From Ferruginibacter albus (lineage in GTDB: Bacteria; Bacteroidota; Bacteroidia; Chitinophagales; Chitinophagaceae), in contig NZ_CP083388.1 in NCBI RefSeq assembly GCF_020042285.1, positions 62,001 through 126,000 on the forward strand: DNA of 64,000 nt. Reading direction: 5' to 3'. Below are positions 51,865 through 60,052 of the stretch, piece after piece (the first letter of the stretch is position 1; the number at the start of each line of letters is the position of its first letter). A program made the translations under genes and the position numbers. The notes beneath the pieces are model-generated. The model was not told the DNA's origin, did no database searches, and was given only the letters and a program-made list of their open reading frames with translations.

Positions 51865-53268
51865 TTAAAGTTTACCTACCGCTTGTAAATAGCTTATTTT
51901 GGCAACAATGGCATCGTATAACGAGCTGTAATAATTGTTTTGTGCTATTTCTAATTGAGTTTGTGCATCGTACATTTCCTGGTTGCTGCCCAATCCTTGT
52001 GCATATTTTAATTGAGTACTCTTGAATACACTTTCCGCTAATTGAATATTTTGTTTTTGATTGTCAATAGTAGCTAACGCTGTTTTCATATTTTCTCTTG
52101 ATTGCACCACATCGTTATCAATTGATTGCTTTAGTTGCTCCAGACTGTTTTTTGATTTTTCAACTGCAATTTTAGCCTCTTGAATTTTTGAATTAGTATT
52201 AAAACCTGTGAAGATTGGAATTTTAAGGTTTACTCCAACATATGAGCTGGTGTACCAGGTTCCTTTATAAAAATCAAAGTCGGTTCCAAATGCATTTTTT
52301 CCATAGCTCGCCACTCCGGATAATGTAGGTATCTTGCTTAACTGGTAGCGTTTAACATTATACTGACTCATTTTAGTGGTTATACTTAAAAGTTGAAATT
52401 CTTTTCTATCTTCATAATTATAGGATTCATCTAAAATGTTTTGTTTTAGCTCGTCCTCATTTAATGTATCTGTAAGAATTAATTCTTCTTTTTGTGGCAT
52501 CCCGATAAGCATTTTTAGAGCTGCATTGCCTGCCGATACCTGGTTTTCTATTTTCTCTTTTTGAGTTTGAAGATTATTTAGCTGAACGGTTATTTTATCT
52601 ACATCTAATTTTTCCGCGAAGCCATTCTTATAAATTTCTTTTGTGTCGTTAAGCTGTTTAGAAATATTATCAATATTTGCCTGTATACTTGCCTGCTGCT
52701 TTTTGGCAACTACCAACTGGTAATAAACTTTGTAAACATTGGCTTTGATCTGCTCTTGCGTTACTTCAGCTTGTTTTTTGAAAGAATTTAATACGGTATT
52801 CTTTGCCTGTAATCCTACAAAAACTTGCCCATCAAATAATATCTGGTTCAAGGTTACTCCTATATTAGAGGTCCAGGGGAGCGTAAAAGAAAATGCTAGA
52901 TCCGGATATACTCCATGATTAGGATCTGTAATGGGTTGTCCATTTCCATTTTGCACACCATTTTTTGTCAGGATATTATAGAACTGAGGGCTGATAAAAT
53001 CCGGAATAGGTTGCACGGGAATATCATAATAATGAGTAAGCCCTGCGCTTGCACTTATTTGAGGAAAGGCAGCCGAAGTTACCTCACGATTAACTTGTTG
53101 TTGGTTTTTAATATCCAGCAATGCATTTTTAACCTGTATAGAATTTTTCAACCCATAGTCGACGGCTTGCTTTACCGAAAATTCATTTTTCGTTTGTGCG
53201 GTAACGGTAGTTGCCGTTATTATCAGCGTAAATAATGTAGTTAGGTTTAGTAAAAGCTTTCTTCTCAT
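51865..53268 (-). CDS. TolC family outer membrane channel
   Basis: The 467-aa protein has a signal peptide (LLLNLTTLFTLIITATTVTAQ) and the TolC/OEP pattern of long helices repeated twice: SVKQAVDYGLKNSIQVKNALLDI, the hairpin QQASIQANIDNISKQLNDTK, NGFAEKLDVDKITVQLNNLQ, then VGVNLKIPIFTGFNTNSKIQ and YAQGLGSNQEMYDAQTQLEIAQNNY. It forms the outer-membrane exit duct of the efflux system. It lies 5 bp downstream of the TetR stop and 38 bp upstream of the adaptor gene, so it belongs to the same operon. Confidence 0.93.
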   Translation of the reverse strand: MRRKLLLNLTTLFTLIITATTVTAQTKNEFSVKQAVDYGLKNSIQVKNALLDIKNQQQVNREVTSAAFPQISASAGLTHYYDIPVQPIPDFISPQFYNILTKNGVQNGNGQPITDPNHGVYPDLAFSFTLPWTSNIGVTLNQILFDGQVFVGLQAKNTVLNSFKKQAEVTQEQIKANVYKVYYQLVVAKKQQASIQANIDNISKQLNDTKEIYKNGFAEKLDVDKITVQLNNLQTQKEKIENQVSAGNAALKMLIGMPQKEELILTDTLNEDELKQNILDESYNYEDRKEFQLLSITTKMSQYNVKRYQLSKIPTLSGVASYGKNAFGTDFDFYKGTWYTSSYVGVNLKIPIFTGFNTNSKIQEAKIAVEKSKNSLEQLKQSIDNDVVQSRENMKTALATIDNQKQNIQLAESVFKSTQLKYAQGLGSNQEMYDAQTQLEIAQNNYYSSLYDAIVAKISYLQAVGKL

Positions 53269-53273
53269 CTTGA

Positions 53274-53897
53274 TTATTTTTTATTTCTTTCCTGTTGGTA
53301 TTTTAAAATTAACTTGTGTCCTTTAGGTGAAGCAAGGCCGAATAAATACTGTATCATTAACCCTTCGTGTATGCCGATCATATTCAATCTCACTTTGCTC
53401 TGAAACTCAGGATTAAAAGGCAGCATCATGGTTTCTACTCTAAATCGTGCTATCAATTCAATATTAATATCTGCTCTAAACAGCTCTTCTTTTATCCCCC
53501 TGACAATATTTTCCTTTACAACGTTGTACACAAAATCGTTTTTGTGCTTTTGAAATTTGGCAAAAGCATTAGGGTGATACTTTTGCATATCGAACAGCAA
53601 AGAAGGATTCATTTTGCTGAACATTTCCACTACCATGTCAATTGCCAGGAAAATTTCGTGTACTGCGTTGTCGGCCGTTTTTACATCGCTAACACAGCAT
53701 TCCTTGTTTTGTAGCAAAACCTGTTCCACCACAGCATCGATCAGTTCATCTTTATCGGCATAAAACTGGTAAATGGTTTTTTTGCTCATGCCTAATTTGG
53801 TGGCAATATCATCCATGCTTACGCTTCTAAAGCCGTATTGCATAAACAGGTCATTCGCCTGTGTTCTTATTCTTTCAACTGTATCTGTCGCTATCAT
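53274..53897 (-). CDS. TetR/AcrR family transcriptional regulator
   Basis: The 207-aa protein has an N-terminal helix-turn-helix: VERIRTQANDLFMQYGFRSVSMDDIATKLGMSKKTIYQFYADKDELI, quoted in parts as RSVSMDDIATKLGMSKKTIY. The C-terminal ligand-binding part is divergent. It is the first gene of the efflux operon and probably represses it until a ligand binds. The start at 53897 is chosen over 53969 because an exact TTTG-N19-TAGTTTTG promoter (53937-53907, minus strand) lies just upstream and predicts a 6-nt leader; the longer frame would begin inside or before it. Confidence 0.9.
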   Translation of the reverse strand: MIATDTVERIRTQANDLFMQYGFRSVSMDDIATKLGMSKKTIYQFYADKDELIDAVVEQVLLQNKECCVSDVKTADNAVHEIFLAIDMVVEMFSKMNPSLLFDMQKYHPNAFAKFQKHKNDFVYNVVKENIVRGIKEELFRADINIELIARFRVETMMLPFNPEFQSKVRLNMIGIHEGLMIQYLFGLASPKGHKLILKYQQERNKK

Positions 53898-53906
53898 AAT
53901 CGGGCG

Positions 53907-53937
53907 CAAAACTAAGGAAACTTTTTGTGTAGCCAAA
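53907..53937 (-). promoter_or_regulatory. Promoter of the TetR-led efflux operon
   Basis: On the minus strand TTTG (53937-53934), 19 bases, then TAGTTTTG (53914-53907). Predicted start about 53903, 6 nt before the ATG at 53897. An exact match to the Bacteroidota promoter pattern. Confidence 0.72.
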
Positions 53938-54067
53938 GTTTCCGACTGTCTTTTTTTACCGTTCATCAAAAATTAATCTGCTTAAGGGTTAATAGGTAAA
54001 GACGAAACAGCGAGGTAAATAATTTACTGCTCTTTGCATTTTAGAAAAAAGCATAGCCCGCAATCGT

Positions 54068-54075
54068 TAACTTTG
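54068..54075 (+). promoter_or_regulatory. Predicted -7 box for the DUF502 gene
   Basis: TAACTTTG at 54068-54075 matches TAnnTTTG; the expected start is about 54079, 15 nt before the ATG at 54094. No -33 TTG at the usual distance. Confidence 0.42.
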
Positions 54076-54093
54076 GTAACTAAATCTTTTATT

Positions 54094-54726
54094 ATGAAAG
54101 GATTCGATTACAAAAAGCTGTTTCAGTATTTTTTGCAGGGATTGTTGATATTGGCGCCCATTTCCATTACTTTTTGGGCAATTACTACTGCTTTTAATTT
54201 TATTGACGGCATTTTACCCAATTTGGTGGATGCTGTTTTTTCAAGAAAGCCGGGCGATGGGCATATTAACCATATTCCGGGACTTGGCTTTTTAATAATT
54301 ATCGCCATTGTCTTTTTTGTTGGATACATTTCTTCTTCTTTCATCTTTAATAAGGTTGTTTCTGCATTTGACCAGCTTTTACAAAGAACCCCCGGAATAA
54401 AATTTATATATTCAACACTAAAAGATTTCTTTGAAGCATTTGCGGGCGAAAAAAAGAAATTTACTAAAAACGTATTGGCAAATGTGGATGATAACGATGT
54501 TTGGCGTGTTGGATTTATTACACAAGATGATATGGAAGAGTTTGGATTAAAGGATTATGTGTCTGTTTATGTACCAATGGCTTATTCGGTAGCGGGAAAC
54601 GTGTATATCATTCCTAAAAGCAGGATTCGCCCTATTACAAATATCAGCGCTACACAAACCATGAAGTTTGCGGTGAGCGGTGGTGTTACCTCCATCGATG
54701 ATTATCATCATCACAAAGAAATATAA
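54094..54726 (+). CDS. DUF502 family membrane protein
   Basis: The 210-aa protein has two hydrophobic helices (about 11-35, FLQGLLILAPISITFWAITT; and 63-85, GLGFLIIIAIVFFVGYISSSF), then the soluble DUF502 region: TPGIKFIYSTLKDFFEAF, NVDDNDVWRVGFITQDD and VYVPMAYSVAGNVYIIPKSRI. Plant homologues (COV) affect membrane and vascular processes; the bacterial role is unknown. It starts at ATG 54094, just after a -7 box; an upstream TTG (54034) is not needed. It lies 20 bp before the phospholipase/nuclease-like gene. Confidence 0.88.
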   Translation: MKGFDYKKLFQYFLQGLLILAPISITFWAITTAFNFIDGILPNLVDAVFSRKPGDGHINHIPGLGFLIIIAIVFFVGYISSSFIFNKVVSAFDQLLQRTPGIKFIYSTLKDFFEAFAGEKKKFTKNVLANVDDNDVWRVGFITQDDMEEFGLKDYVSVYVPMAYSVAGNVYIIPKSRIRPITNISATQTMKFAVSGGVTSIDDYHHHKEI

Positions 54727-54746
54727 AAATGCAGTAAATTCACTTA

Positions 54747-55733
54747 ATGTTTAAGATGAGAAAATATTTGCAACGACTTGCTATCATTGTATTGCTGTTA
54801 AGCTTTAGCCTGCAATCTTATTGCTGGGGCTTTTTTGGGCACCAGAAAATAAATTACTATGCTGTTTTTTTATTGCCTCCGGAGATGTTGGTTTTGTACA
54901 AGCCAAACATAAATTTTATAACGGAGCATGCGGTGGATCCAGATAAAAGAAGGTACGCTGTAAAAAATGAAGCGCCCCGCCATTATATAGACATTGATCA
55001 TTACGGAAAATATCCATGGACGGAAGTGCCACGCAAATGGAAAGATGCTGTTGCAAAGTTTGGAGAAGATACCTTGCAGGCTTATGGAATTGTTCCATGG
55101 TATGTGCCGCAAATGCTGGGTAAGCTTACCAAAGCCTTTAAGGATAAGGATTTTAGCAAGATAATGAAATACAGCGCAGAGATCGGCCATTACATTGCCG
55201 ATGCACATGTGCCGTTACACGCAAGTGAAAATCATGACGGACAACTCACCAATCAAAAAGGTATCCATGCATTTTGGGAAAGCCGAGTACCGGAATTATT
55301 AGCAGATAAACAATTTGATTTTTTTATTGGTAAAGCTGCTTATATAAAAGACCCGAATGATTTTATCTGGGCAAGAGTATTGGAAAGCGGTCAGGAAGCA
55401 GATTCCGTTTTATCAATCGAACGACAACTCACCAAAGAATTTGGTCCCGATAAAAAATATTCTTTTGAAGAAAGAAACGGGCAGGTGATCCGTCAATATT
55501 CCACAGCGTTTACAATTGCCTTTAATGAACGCTTGAATGGTATGGTGGAAAGAAGAATGCGCCAGGCAATTTTTGCGGTAGCTTCCTTCTGGTACACAGC
55601 CTGGGTTAACGCCGGGCAACCAGACCTAAAAGGGTTGGTAGATCAAAAATTTTCTGCTGAAGATGCCAAAGAATTCGAAGAGTTAAATACACAATGGCAA
55701 TCGGGAAGTAAGATGATCGGAAGAGAAGAGTAA
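54747..55733 (+). CDS. Exported zinc-dependent phospholipase C / S1-P1 nuclease-like protein
   Basis: The 328-aa protein has a signal peptide (LAIIVLLLSFSLQSYCWGFF) whose cleavage would expose a Trp near the N terminus, as in zinc PLC and S1/P1 enzymes where that residue binds zinc. Metal-type motifs follow: FGHQKINYYAV, RHYIDIDHYG, SAEIGHYIADAHVPLHASENHDGQ and GIHAFWESRVPEL. The His and Asp set fits a three-zinc site for cleaving phosphodiesters. Substrate (phospholipid or nucleic acid) is undecided. An alternative ATG at 54756 would shorten it by three residues. Confidence 0.82.
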   Translation: MFKMRKYLQRLAIIVLLLSFSLQSYCWGFFGHQKINYYAVFLLPPEMLVLYKPNINFITEHAVDPDKRRYAVKNEAPRHYIDIDHYGKYPWTEVPRKWKDAVAKFGEDTLQAYGIVPWYVPQMLGKLTKAFKDKDFSKIMKYSAEIGHYIADAHVPLHASENHDGQLTNQKGIHAFWESRVPELLADKQFDFFIGKAAYIKDPNDFIWARVLESGQEADSVLSIERQLTKEFGPDKKYSFEERNGQVIRQYSTAFTIAFNERLNGMVERRMRQAIFAVASFWYTAWVNAGQPDLKGLVDQKFSAEDAKEFEELNTQWQSGSKMIGREE

Positions 55734-55754
55734 TTGCGACATTAATCTTATGTA

Positions 55755-56333
55755 ATGAAAATACTTTTTTCTCAGCCACTATTAACTGTAATTTATTTAT
55801 GGTGTTTGTCTTGTTCAACACATACTAAATCAATAAAGACATTCCAATCCTTAAACAAAGATTCTGTTTACATAACTTCAACCAGGCTTTTACAAAGCAA
55901 TAAAATTCCCGATAGTGTTTTTCAAATAAAAAATTTAAAAACCTTAATAGTACATGGGGAAGACTGTGATTACGGAGGTTCAAATTGTTGGATGATAGCA
56001 GAAATTCCTGCGTCTATCGGCAACCTTACAAACCTGGATACATTAAGATTAACATTAGGAGCATTCAAAAAATTACCAAAAGAGATCTCAAACTTAAAAA
56101 ATTTAAGATTTTTAGATCTTACAGACACATACTTATCTGACATTGATAATTTAATATCTCTAAAAAGTCTTGACCAGCTCTTGTTGTATGGTTGTAACTT
56201 GTCAAAATTGCCTGATAATATTAGTGAACTAACTCACTTAAGAGTTCTTGGGTTAACAGGTAATAATTTAGATGCCCAGGAAATTAATAGAATCCGGAAA
56301 GCGTTGCCCAACTGTAAAGTTCATTTTAATTAA
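55755..56333 (+). CDS. Leucine-rich repeat lipoprotein
   Basis: The 192-aa protein starts with a signal peptide and possible lipobox (TVIYLWCLSCS). From about residue 50 it has about five leucine-rich repeats of 22-23 residues: IPDSVFQIKNLKTLIV, IPASIGNLTNLDTLRL, LPKEISNLKNLRFLDL, ISLKSLDQLLLYG and LPDNISELTHLRVLGLTGNN. Such repeats form a curved surface for protein or ligand binding. The gene may be surface-exposed. Its role is unknown. The cysteine-rich loop DCDYGGSNC interrupts the first repeats. Confidence 0.75.
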   Translation: MKILFSQPLLTVIYLWCLSCSTHTKSIKTFQSLNKDSVYITSTRLLQSNKIPDSVFQIKNLKTLIVHGEDCDYGGSNCWMIAEIPASIGNLTNLDTLRLTLGAFKKLPKEISNLKNLRFLDLTDTYLSDIDNLISLKSLDQLLLYGCNLSKLPDNISELTHLRVLGLTGNNLDAQEINRIRKALPNCKVHFN

Positions 56334-56374
56334 CCATCACTCATCTTATCGTCCTTAACCTTATACCTTTTTAG

Positions 56375-56382
56375 TATCTTTG
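56375..56382 (+). promoter_or_regulatory. Predicted -7 box of serC
   Basis: TATCTTTG at 56375-56382 matches TAnnTTTG; the expected start is about 56386, 16 nt before the serC ATG. The -33 region is weak (CTTA). Confidence 0.45.
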
Positions 56383-56401
56383 GCCTCTTAATTTTTTTAC
56401 A

Positions 56402-57496
56402 ATGAATGCAACGGACCAATTGGTAAAACAGGTGCATAATTTCAATGCAGGACCTTCTATTTTACCTAAAGAAGTTTTTGAACAAGCCGCACAGGCAGTA
56501 TTGAACTTTAATAATACAGGATTATCTATCCTTGAATTAGGGCATCGTACTTCCACTTTCCAGGCGGTGATGGACGAAGCGCAGTCATTGGTAAAAGAAT
56601 TGATGCAATTGGATGCTGATCATGAAGTTCTTTTTTTGCATGGTGGCGCCAGCACACAGTTTATGCAGGTGCCAATGAACTTGCTAAACGAAAAAGACAC
56701 TGCTGCCTATACCGATACCGGTGTTTGGGCAAATAAAGCCATTAAAGAAGCAAAGTTATTTGGCAAGATAGAAGTGGTTTGCAGCTCTAAAGAAAGCAAC
56801 TATACTTTTATTCCAAAAGATTTTGCCGTACCTAACGATGCTACCTATCTACATATAACCACCAACAATACCATTTACGGTACACAATGGCAAAATATTC
56901 CTAAAACAAGTGTGCCATTAGTGGCTGATATGAGCAGCGATATATTAAGTCGTGTATTGGATTTTAATGCCTTTGACATTATATACGCCGGAGCGCAAAA
57001 AAATATGGGTTGTGCAGGGGTGAATTTAGTAGTGGTAAATAAAAACAAGCTGGGAAAAGTAAATCGTGCTATTCCAACCATGATGGATTACAGGGTGCAT
57101 ATTAAAGAAGGAAGCATGTTTAATACGCCGGCTGTATTTGCGATATATGTCAGCATGCTTACATTGCGTTGGTTAAAGAAAATCGGGGGTGTAGCTGCCA
57201 TCGAAAAAATCAACAACGCAAAAGCAGCATTACTTTATAACGAAATAGATGTCAACCCTTTATTTAAAGGAACTACTGCCAAAGAAGACAGAAGCAAAAT
57301 GAACGTGTGTTTTGTAATGCAGGATGCAACCTTGGAAGAAAAATTTTTAGCATACGCTAAAGAGAATGGTATTATCGGTATCAAAGGACATCGTTCTGTT
57401 GGCGGTTTCAGGGCATCTTTGTACAATGCATTGCCGCTTGAAAGCGTAGAATTTTTAGTTTCTTTAATGAAAGAATTTGCTTTAAAACACGGATAA
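56402..57496 (+). CDS. serC: Phosphoserine aminotransferase
   Basis: SerC converts 3-phosphohydroxypyruvate to phosphoserine (serine synthesis) and acts in pyridoxal phosphate synthesis in some bacteria. The family start HNFNAGPSILPKEVFEQAA, the substrate loop LELGHRTSTFQAVMDEA, the segment FLHGGASTQF, the PLP Lys in YAGAQKNMGCAGVNLVVV and the Arg-rich GHRSVGGFRASLYNALP near the C terminus are all present. Length (364 aa) is normal. It is followed 50 bp later by a DUF1015 gene; in many Bacteroidota serA lies between the two (from memory), but it is absent here. Confidence 0.97.
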   Translation: MNATDQLVKQVHNFNAGPSILPKEVFEQAAQAVLNFNNTGLSILELGHRTSTFQAVMDEAQSLVKELMQLDADHEVLFLHGGASTQFMQVPMNLLNEKDTAAYTDTGVWANKAIKEAKLFGKIEVVCSSKESNYTFIPKDFAVPNDATYLHITTNNTIYGTQWQNIPKTSVPLVADMSSDILSRVLDFNAFDIIYAGAQKNMGCAGVNLVVVNKNKLGKVNRAIPTMMDYRVHIKEGSMFNTPAVFAIYVSMLTLRWLKKIGGVAAIEKINNAKAALLYNEIDVNPLFKGTTAKEDRSKMNVCFVMQDATLEEKFLAYAKENGIIGIKGHRSVGGFRASLYNALPLESVEFLVSLMKEFALKHG

Positions 57497-57508
57497 AAAC
57501 AAAAGCAA

Positions 57509-57516
57509 TACATTTG
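57509..57516 (+). promoter_or_regulatory. Predicted -7 box of the DUF1015 gene
   Basis: TACATTTG at 57509-57516 matches TAnnTTTG; expected start about 57520, 27 nt before the ATG. No clear -33. Confidence 0.4.
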
Positions 57517-57546
57517 CGGTTTGAAAACACTGCTTAGAACCAAACG

Positions 57547-58776
57547 ATGATCTCTATTACACCATTTAAAGCGCTTAGGCCACAAGCGCAGTTCGCAAAA
57601 AAAGTGGCATCTCGCCCTTACGATGTTTTGAATAGTAAGGAAGCTAAAATTGAGGCTCAGGGTAATCCGCAAAGCTTTTTGCATATCACTAAAAGTGAGA
57701 TCGACCTTCCCGAAGATACCGATATGCACTCTTTACCTGTGTATGAAAAAGCAAAAGAAAATCTTACTGCCTTTATCAACCGCGATATTTTATTCAGGGA
57801 AAATAAAGATTGCTATTACATCTATCAATTAATAATGAATGGCAGAAGCCAAACAGGATTAGTATGTGGTAGCAGTGTAAATGATTACGAAAAAGACCTC
57901 ATTAAAAAACATGAGTTCACCCGGCCTGAAAAAGAACAGGACAGGATCAATCATATTATTACTACCGGCGCACAAACCGGCAATGTTTTTTTAGCATATA
58001 AAAATGTTGCTGAAGTAGATGAGGTTATTAATAAATGGAAGACTGAAAAAGCGCCTGTATACGATTTTATAGCTGATGATGAAATTCAACACAGCATCTG
58101 GATCGTGAATGATGATAAGGTGATCAAGCAAATATCAACTTTGTTTAAAACCAAAGTTCCTGCTACTTATATTGCAGATGGCCATCACCGTGCAGCTTCT
58201 GCTGCAAAAGTGCGCAAGGCTTTAGGTGAAAATGCACATAATGGCGCCGATATTTTTTTAACCACTCTTTTTCCTTCTGATCAGCTGGCGATACTTGATT
58301 ATAATCGGGTAGTGAAAGATCTGAATGGATTAAGCGCCGAAGAATTATTAGAGAAATTATCTGAAAAATTTACTGTTGAAAAAGTAAATAAATCAGTTTC
58401 ACCCGCTAATCTACACGAGTTTGGAATGTACCTTGGTAATCATTGGTATAAGCTAATTTCAAAAGAAGGTACTTATACAAATGATCCTATTGGTGTATTG
58501 GATGTAACCATCTTGCAAAATAATATATTAGATCCTTTGCTGGGAATTAAAGATCAGCGTACAGATAAACGCATCGATTTTGTTGGAGGTATACGTGGCT
58601 TAGGTGAGTTGGAAAAAAGAGTAAAAAGCGGAGAAATGGCGATTGCCTTCAGTTTACACCCGGTAACCATTCAGCAATTATTTGATATTGCAGATAGTGG
58701 AAACGTTATGCCACCCAAATCAACCTGGTTTGAACCAAAGTTGAGAGACGGGCTGCTAACACATTTGATCAATTAG
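57547..58776 (+). CDS. DUF1015 family protein
   Basis: The 409-aa cytoplasmic protein matches DUF1015 along its length: ITPFKALRPQAQFAKKVASRPYDVLN, GNPQSFLHITKSEID, LVCGSSVNDYEKDLIKKHEFTRPEKEQDRINHI, YIADGHHRAASAAKVR and DQRTDKRIDFVGGIRGLGEL, ending MPPKSTWFEPKLRDGLLTHLI (all quoted in parts of the sequence). The conserved DGHHR suggests an enzyme, possibly with nucleotide or phosphate chemistry, but the function is unknown. Its frequent neighbourhood with serine-synthesis genes suggests a link to that pathway (inference). A strong terminator follows. Confidence 0.88.
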   Translation: MISITPFKALRPQAQFAKKVASRPYDVLNSKEAKIEAQGNPQSFLHITKSEIDLPEDTDMHSLPVYEKAKENLTAFINRDILFRENKDCYYIYQLIMNGRSQTGLVCGSSVNDYEKDLIKKHEFTRPEKEQDRINHIITTGAQTGNVFLAYKNVAEVDEVINKWKTEKAPVYDFIADDEIQHSIWIVNDDKVIKQISTLFKTKVPATYIADGHHRAASAAKVRKALGENAHNGADIFLTTLFPSDQLAILDYNRVVKDLNGLSAEELLEKLSEKFTVEKVNKSVSPANLHEFGMYLGNHWYKLISKEGTYTNDPIGVLDVTILQNNILDPLLGIKDQRTDKRIDFVGGIRGLGELEKRVKSGEMAIAFSLHPVTIQQLFDIADSGNVMPPKSTWFEPKLRDGLLTHLIN

Positions 58777-58794
58777 AAATTATAAATAGATTTT

Positions 58795-58831
58795 AAAAAT
58801 AAAGCCTCTATTAATAGAGGCTTTATTTTTT
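58795..58831 (+). terminator. Strong intrinsic terminator after the DUF1015 gene
   Basis: AATAAAGCCTCTA (58798-58810), loop TTAA, TAGAGGCTTTATT (58815-58827), then a T-run to 58831: a perfect 13-bp stem. It is symmetric with A- and T-runs, so it could work in both directions. It closes the serC-DUF1015 unit. Confidence 0.9.
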
Positions 58832-58902
58832 ATGTTAACGATATCTTTACTAATAAGTCAATAAACAAGTAAACCATTAAACTTTTTTATCTTTACTATA
58901 CA

Positions 58903-59907
58903 ATGAAAAAATTTATCTCCGTTGTTTTAGTAGTGATGATCACCACTGCAGGCTTTACGCAGGAAAACGTGGGTCAATTGCATGAAAATGCCAGAAAATT
59001 TATGTCGCAGGGCGATTACTCTAATGCTGCATTAATATTGAACAAAGCGCATACACTTAGCCCTAATGATCTTGAAGTAACCAAAGACCTTGCATTGAGT
59101 TATTTATTTCAAAGCAATAATAACAAAGCGCTGGAAACTATTACACCTACATTAGAAAGAGAAGATGCAGACGATCAATGTTACCAGATTGCAGGAAGCG
59201 TATACCAGGCTTTAGGCAGAGCAGATGAATGTGAAAAGCTATATAAAAAAGCAGTAAAAAAATTCCCTTCCAGTGGCGGACTTTATAATGATTATGGCGA
59301 ACTCTTGTGGAACAGGCAGGATTATTCCGGCGCCACTACCCAATGGGAGAACGGAATTAATGCAGACCCATCGTATTCAAAAAATTATTACAATGCCTGT
59401 CGCAATTATTATTTATCCGGCGATAATGTATGGGCGATTTTGTGTGGCGAGATTTTTTTAAACATGGACCCTGCCAGCAGTAAAACACCGGAAATAAAAA
59501 ATATTTTGTTGGAAAGTTACAAGCTGGTATTTACCAACATAAGCTCTTTATTAAATAAAAAAGACAACAGTAAGTTTACTGCTGTTTTTTTAGAAGCATT
59601 AAATAAACAATCCGATTTAGCAGCAAATGGCATTACTCCTGAAACGCTAACGATGATACGTACACGATTTATACTGGATTGGTATCAAAACGATGCAACC
59701 AAATACCCGTTTCGGTTGTTTGATCTGCAAAAGCAGTTGTTACAAACCGGCATGTTTGATGCATATAATCAATGGATATTTGGTACAGCACAAAACCTTT
59801 CGGCGTATCAAAACTGGACGATCGCTCACACTGCCGAATACAATGAGTTTAATTATTTTCAACGGGGCAGGATATTTAAAATACCCAAAGGACAGTACTA
59901 TAAATAG
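58903..59907 (+). CDS. Exported tetratricopeptide repeat protein
   Basis: The 334-aa protein has a signal peptide (KKFISVVLVVMITTAGFTQ) and about four TPR units in its first half: HENARKFMSQGDYSNAALIL, DLEVTKDLALSYLFQSNNNK, DQCYQIAGSVYQALGRADECE and GLYNDYGELLWNRQDYSGAT. The second half (about 170-334) is a helical region without clear repeats. TPR proteins mediate protein contacts; the partner is unknown. A TATCTTTA box ends 6 bp before the ATG, so the message may be nearly leaderless. Confidence 0.82.
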   Translation: MKKFISVVLVVMITTAGFTQENVGQLHENARKFMSQGDYSNAALILNKAHTLSPNDLEVTKDLALSYLFQSNNNKALETITPTLEREDADDQCYQIAGSVYQALGRADECEKLYKKAVKKFPSSGGLYNDYGELLWNRQDYSGATTQWENGINADPSYSKNYYNACRNYYLSGDNVWAILCGEIFLNMDPASSKTPEIKNILLESYKLVFTNISSLLNKKDNSKFTAVFLEALNKQSDLAANGITPETLTMIRTRFILDWYQNDATKYPFRLFDLQKQLLQTGMFDAYNQWIFGTAQNLSAYQNWTIAHTAEYNEFNYFQRGRIFKIPKGQYYK

Positions 59908-60012
59908 AGAGCATAATATTTTAAACGCTTTTATAATCGGTGCTTATCGAAGACAGCATGTAAAAAATTGCTTTTGATAAGAATAAAGGTATTAGAATGG
60001 TATAGCAGGATT

Positions 60013-60040
60013 TCACTATTGACCATTCACTATTCACTAC
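60013..60040 (+). repeat. Short repetitive stretch before the acyl-CoA ligase gene
   Basis: TTCACTATTGACCATTCACT is followed by ATTCACTAC: the units CACTATT, CCATTCACTATT and TTCACTA repeat. It ends 12 bp before the ATG. Such CATTCACTATTCAC strings recur between genes of many Bacteroidota. Confidence 0.45.
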
Positions 60041-60052
60041 AAACTTGCCATT

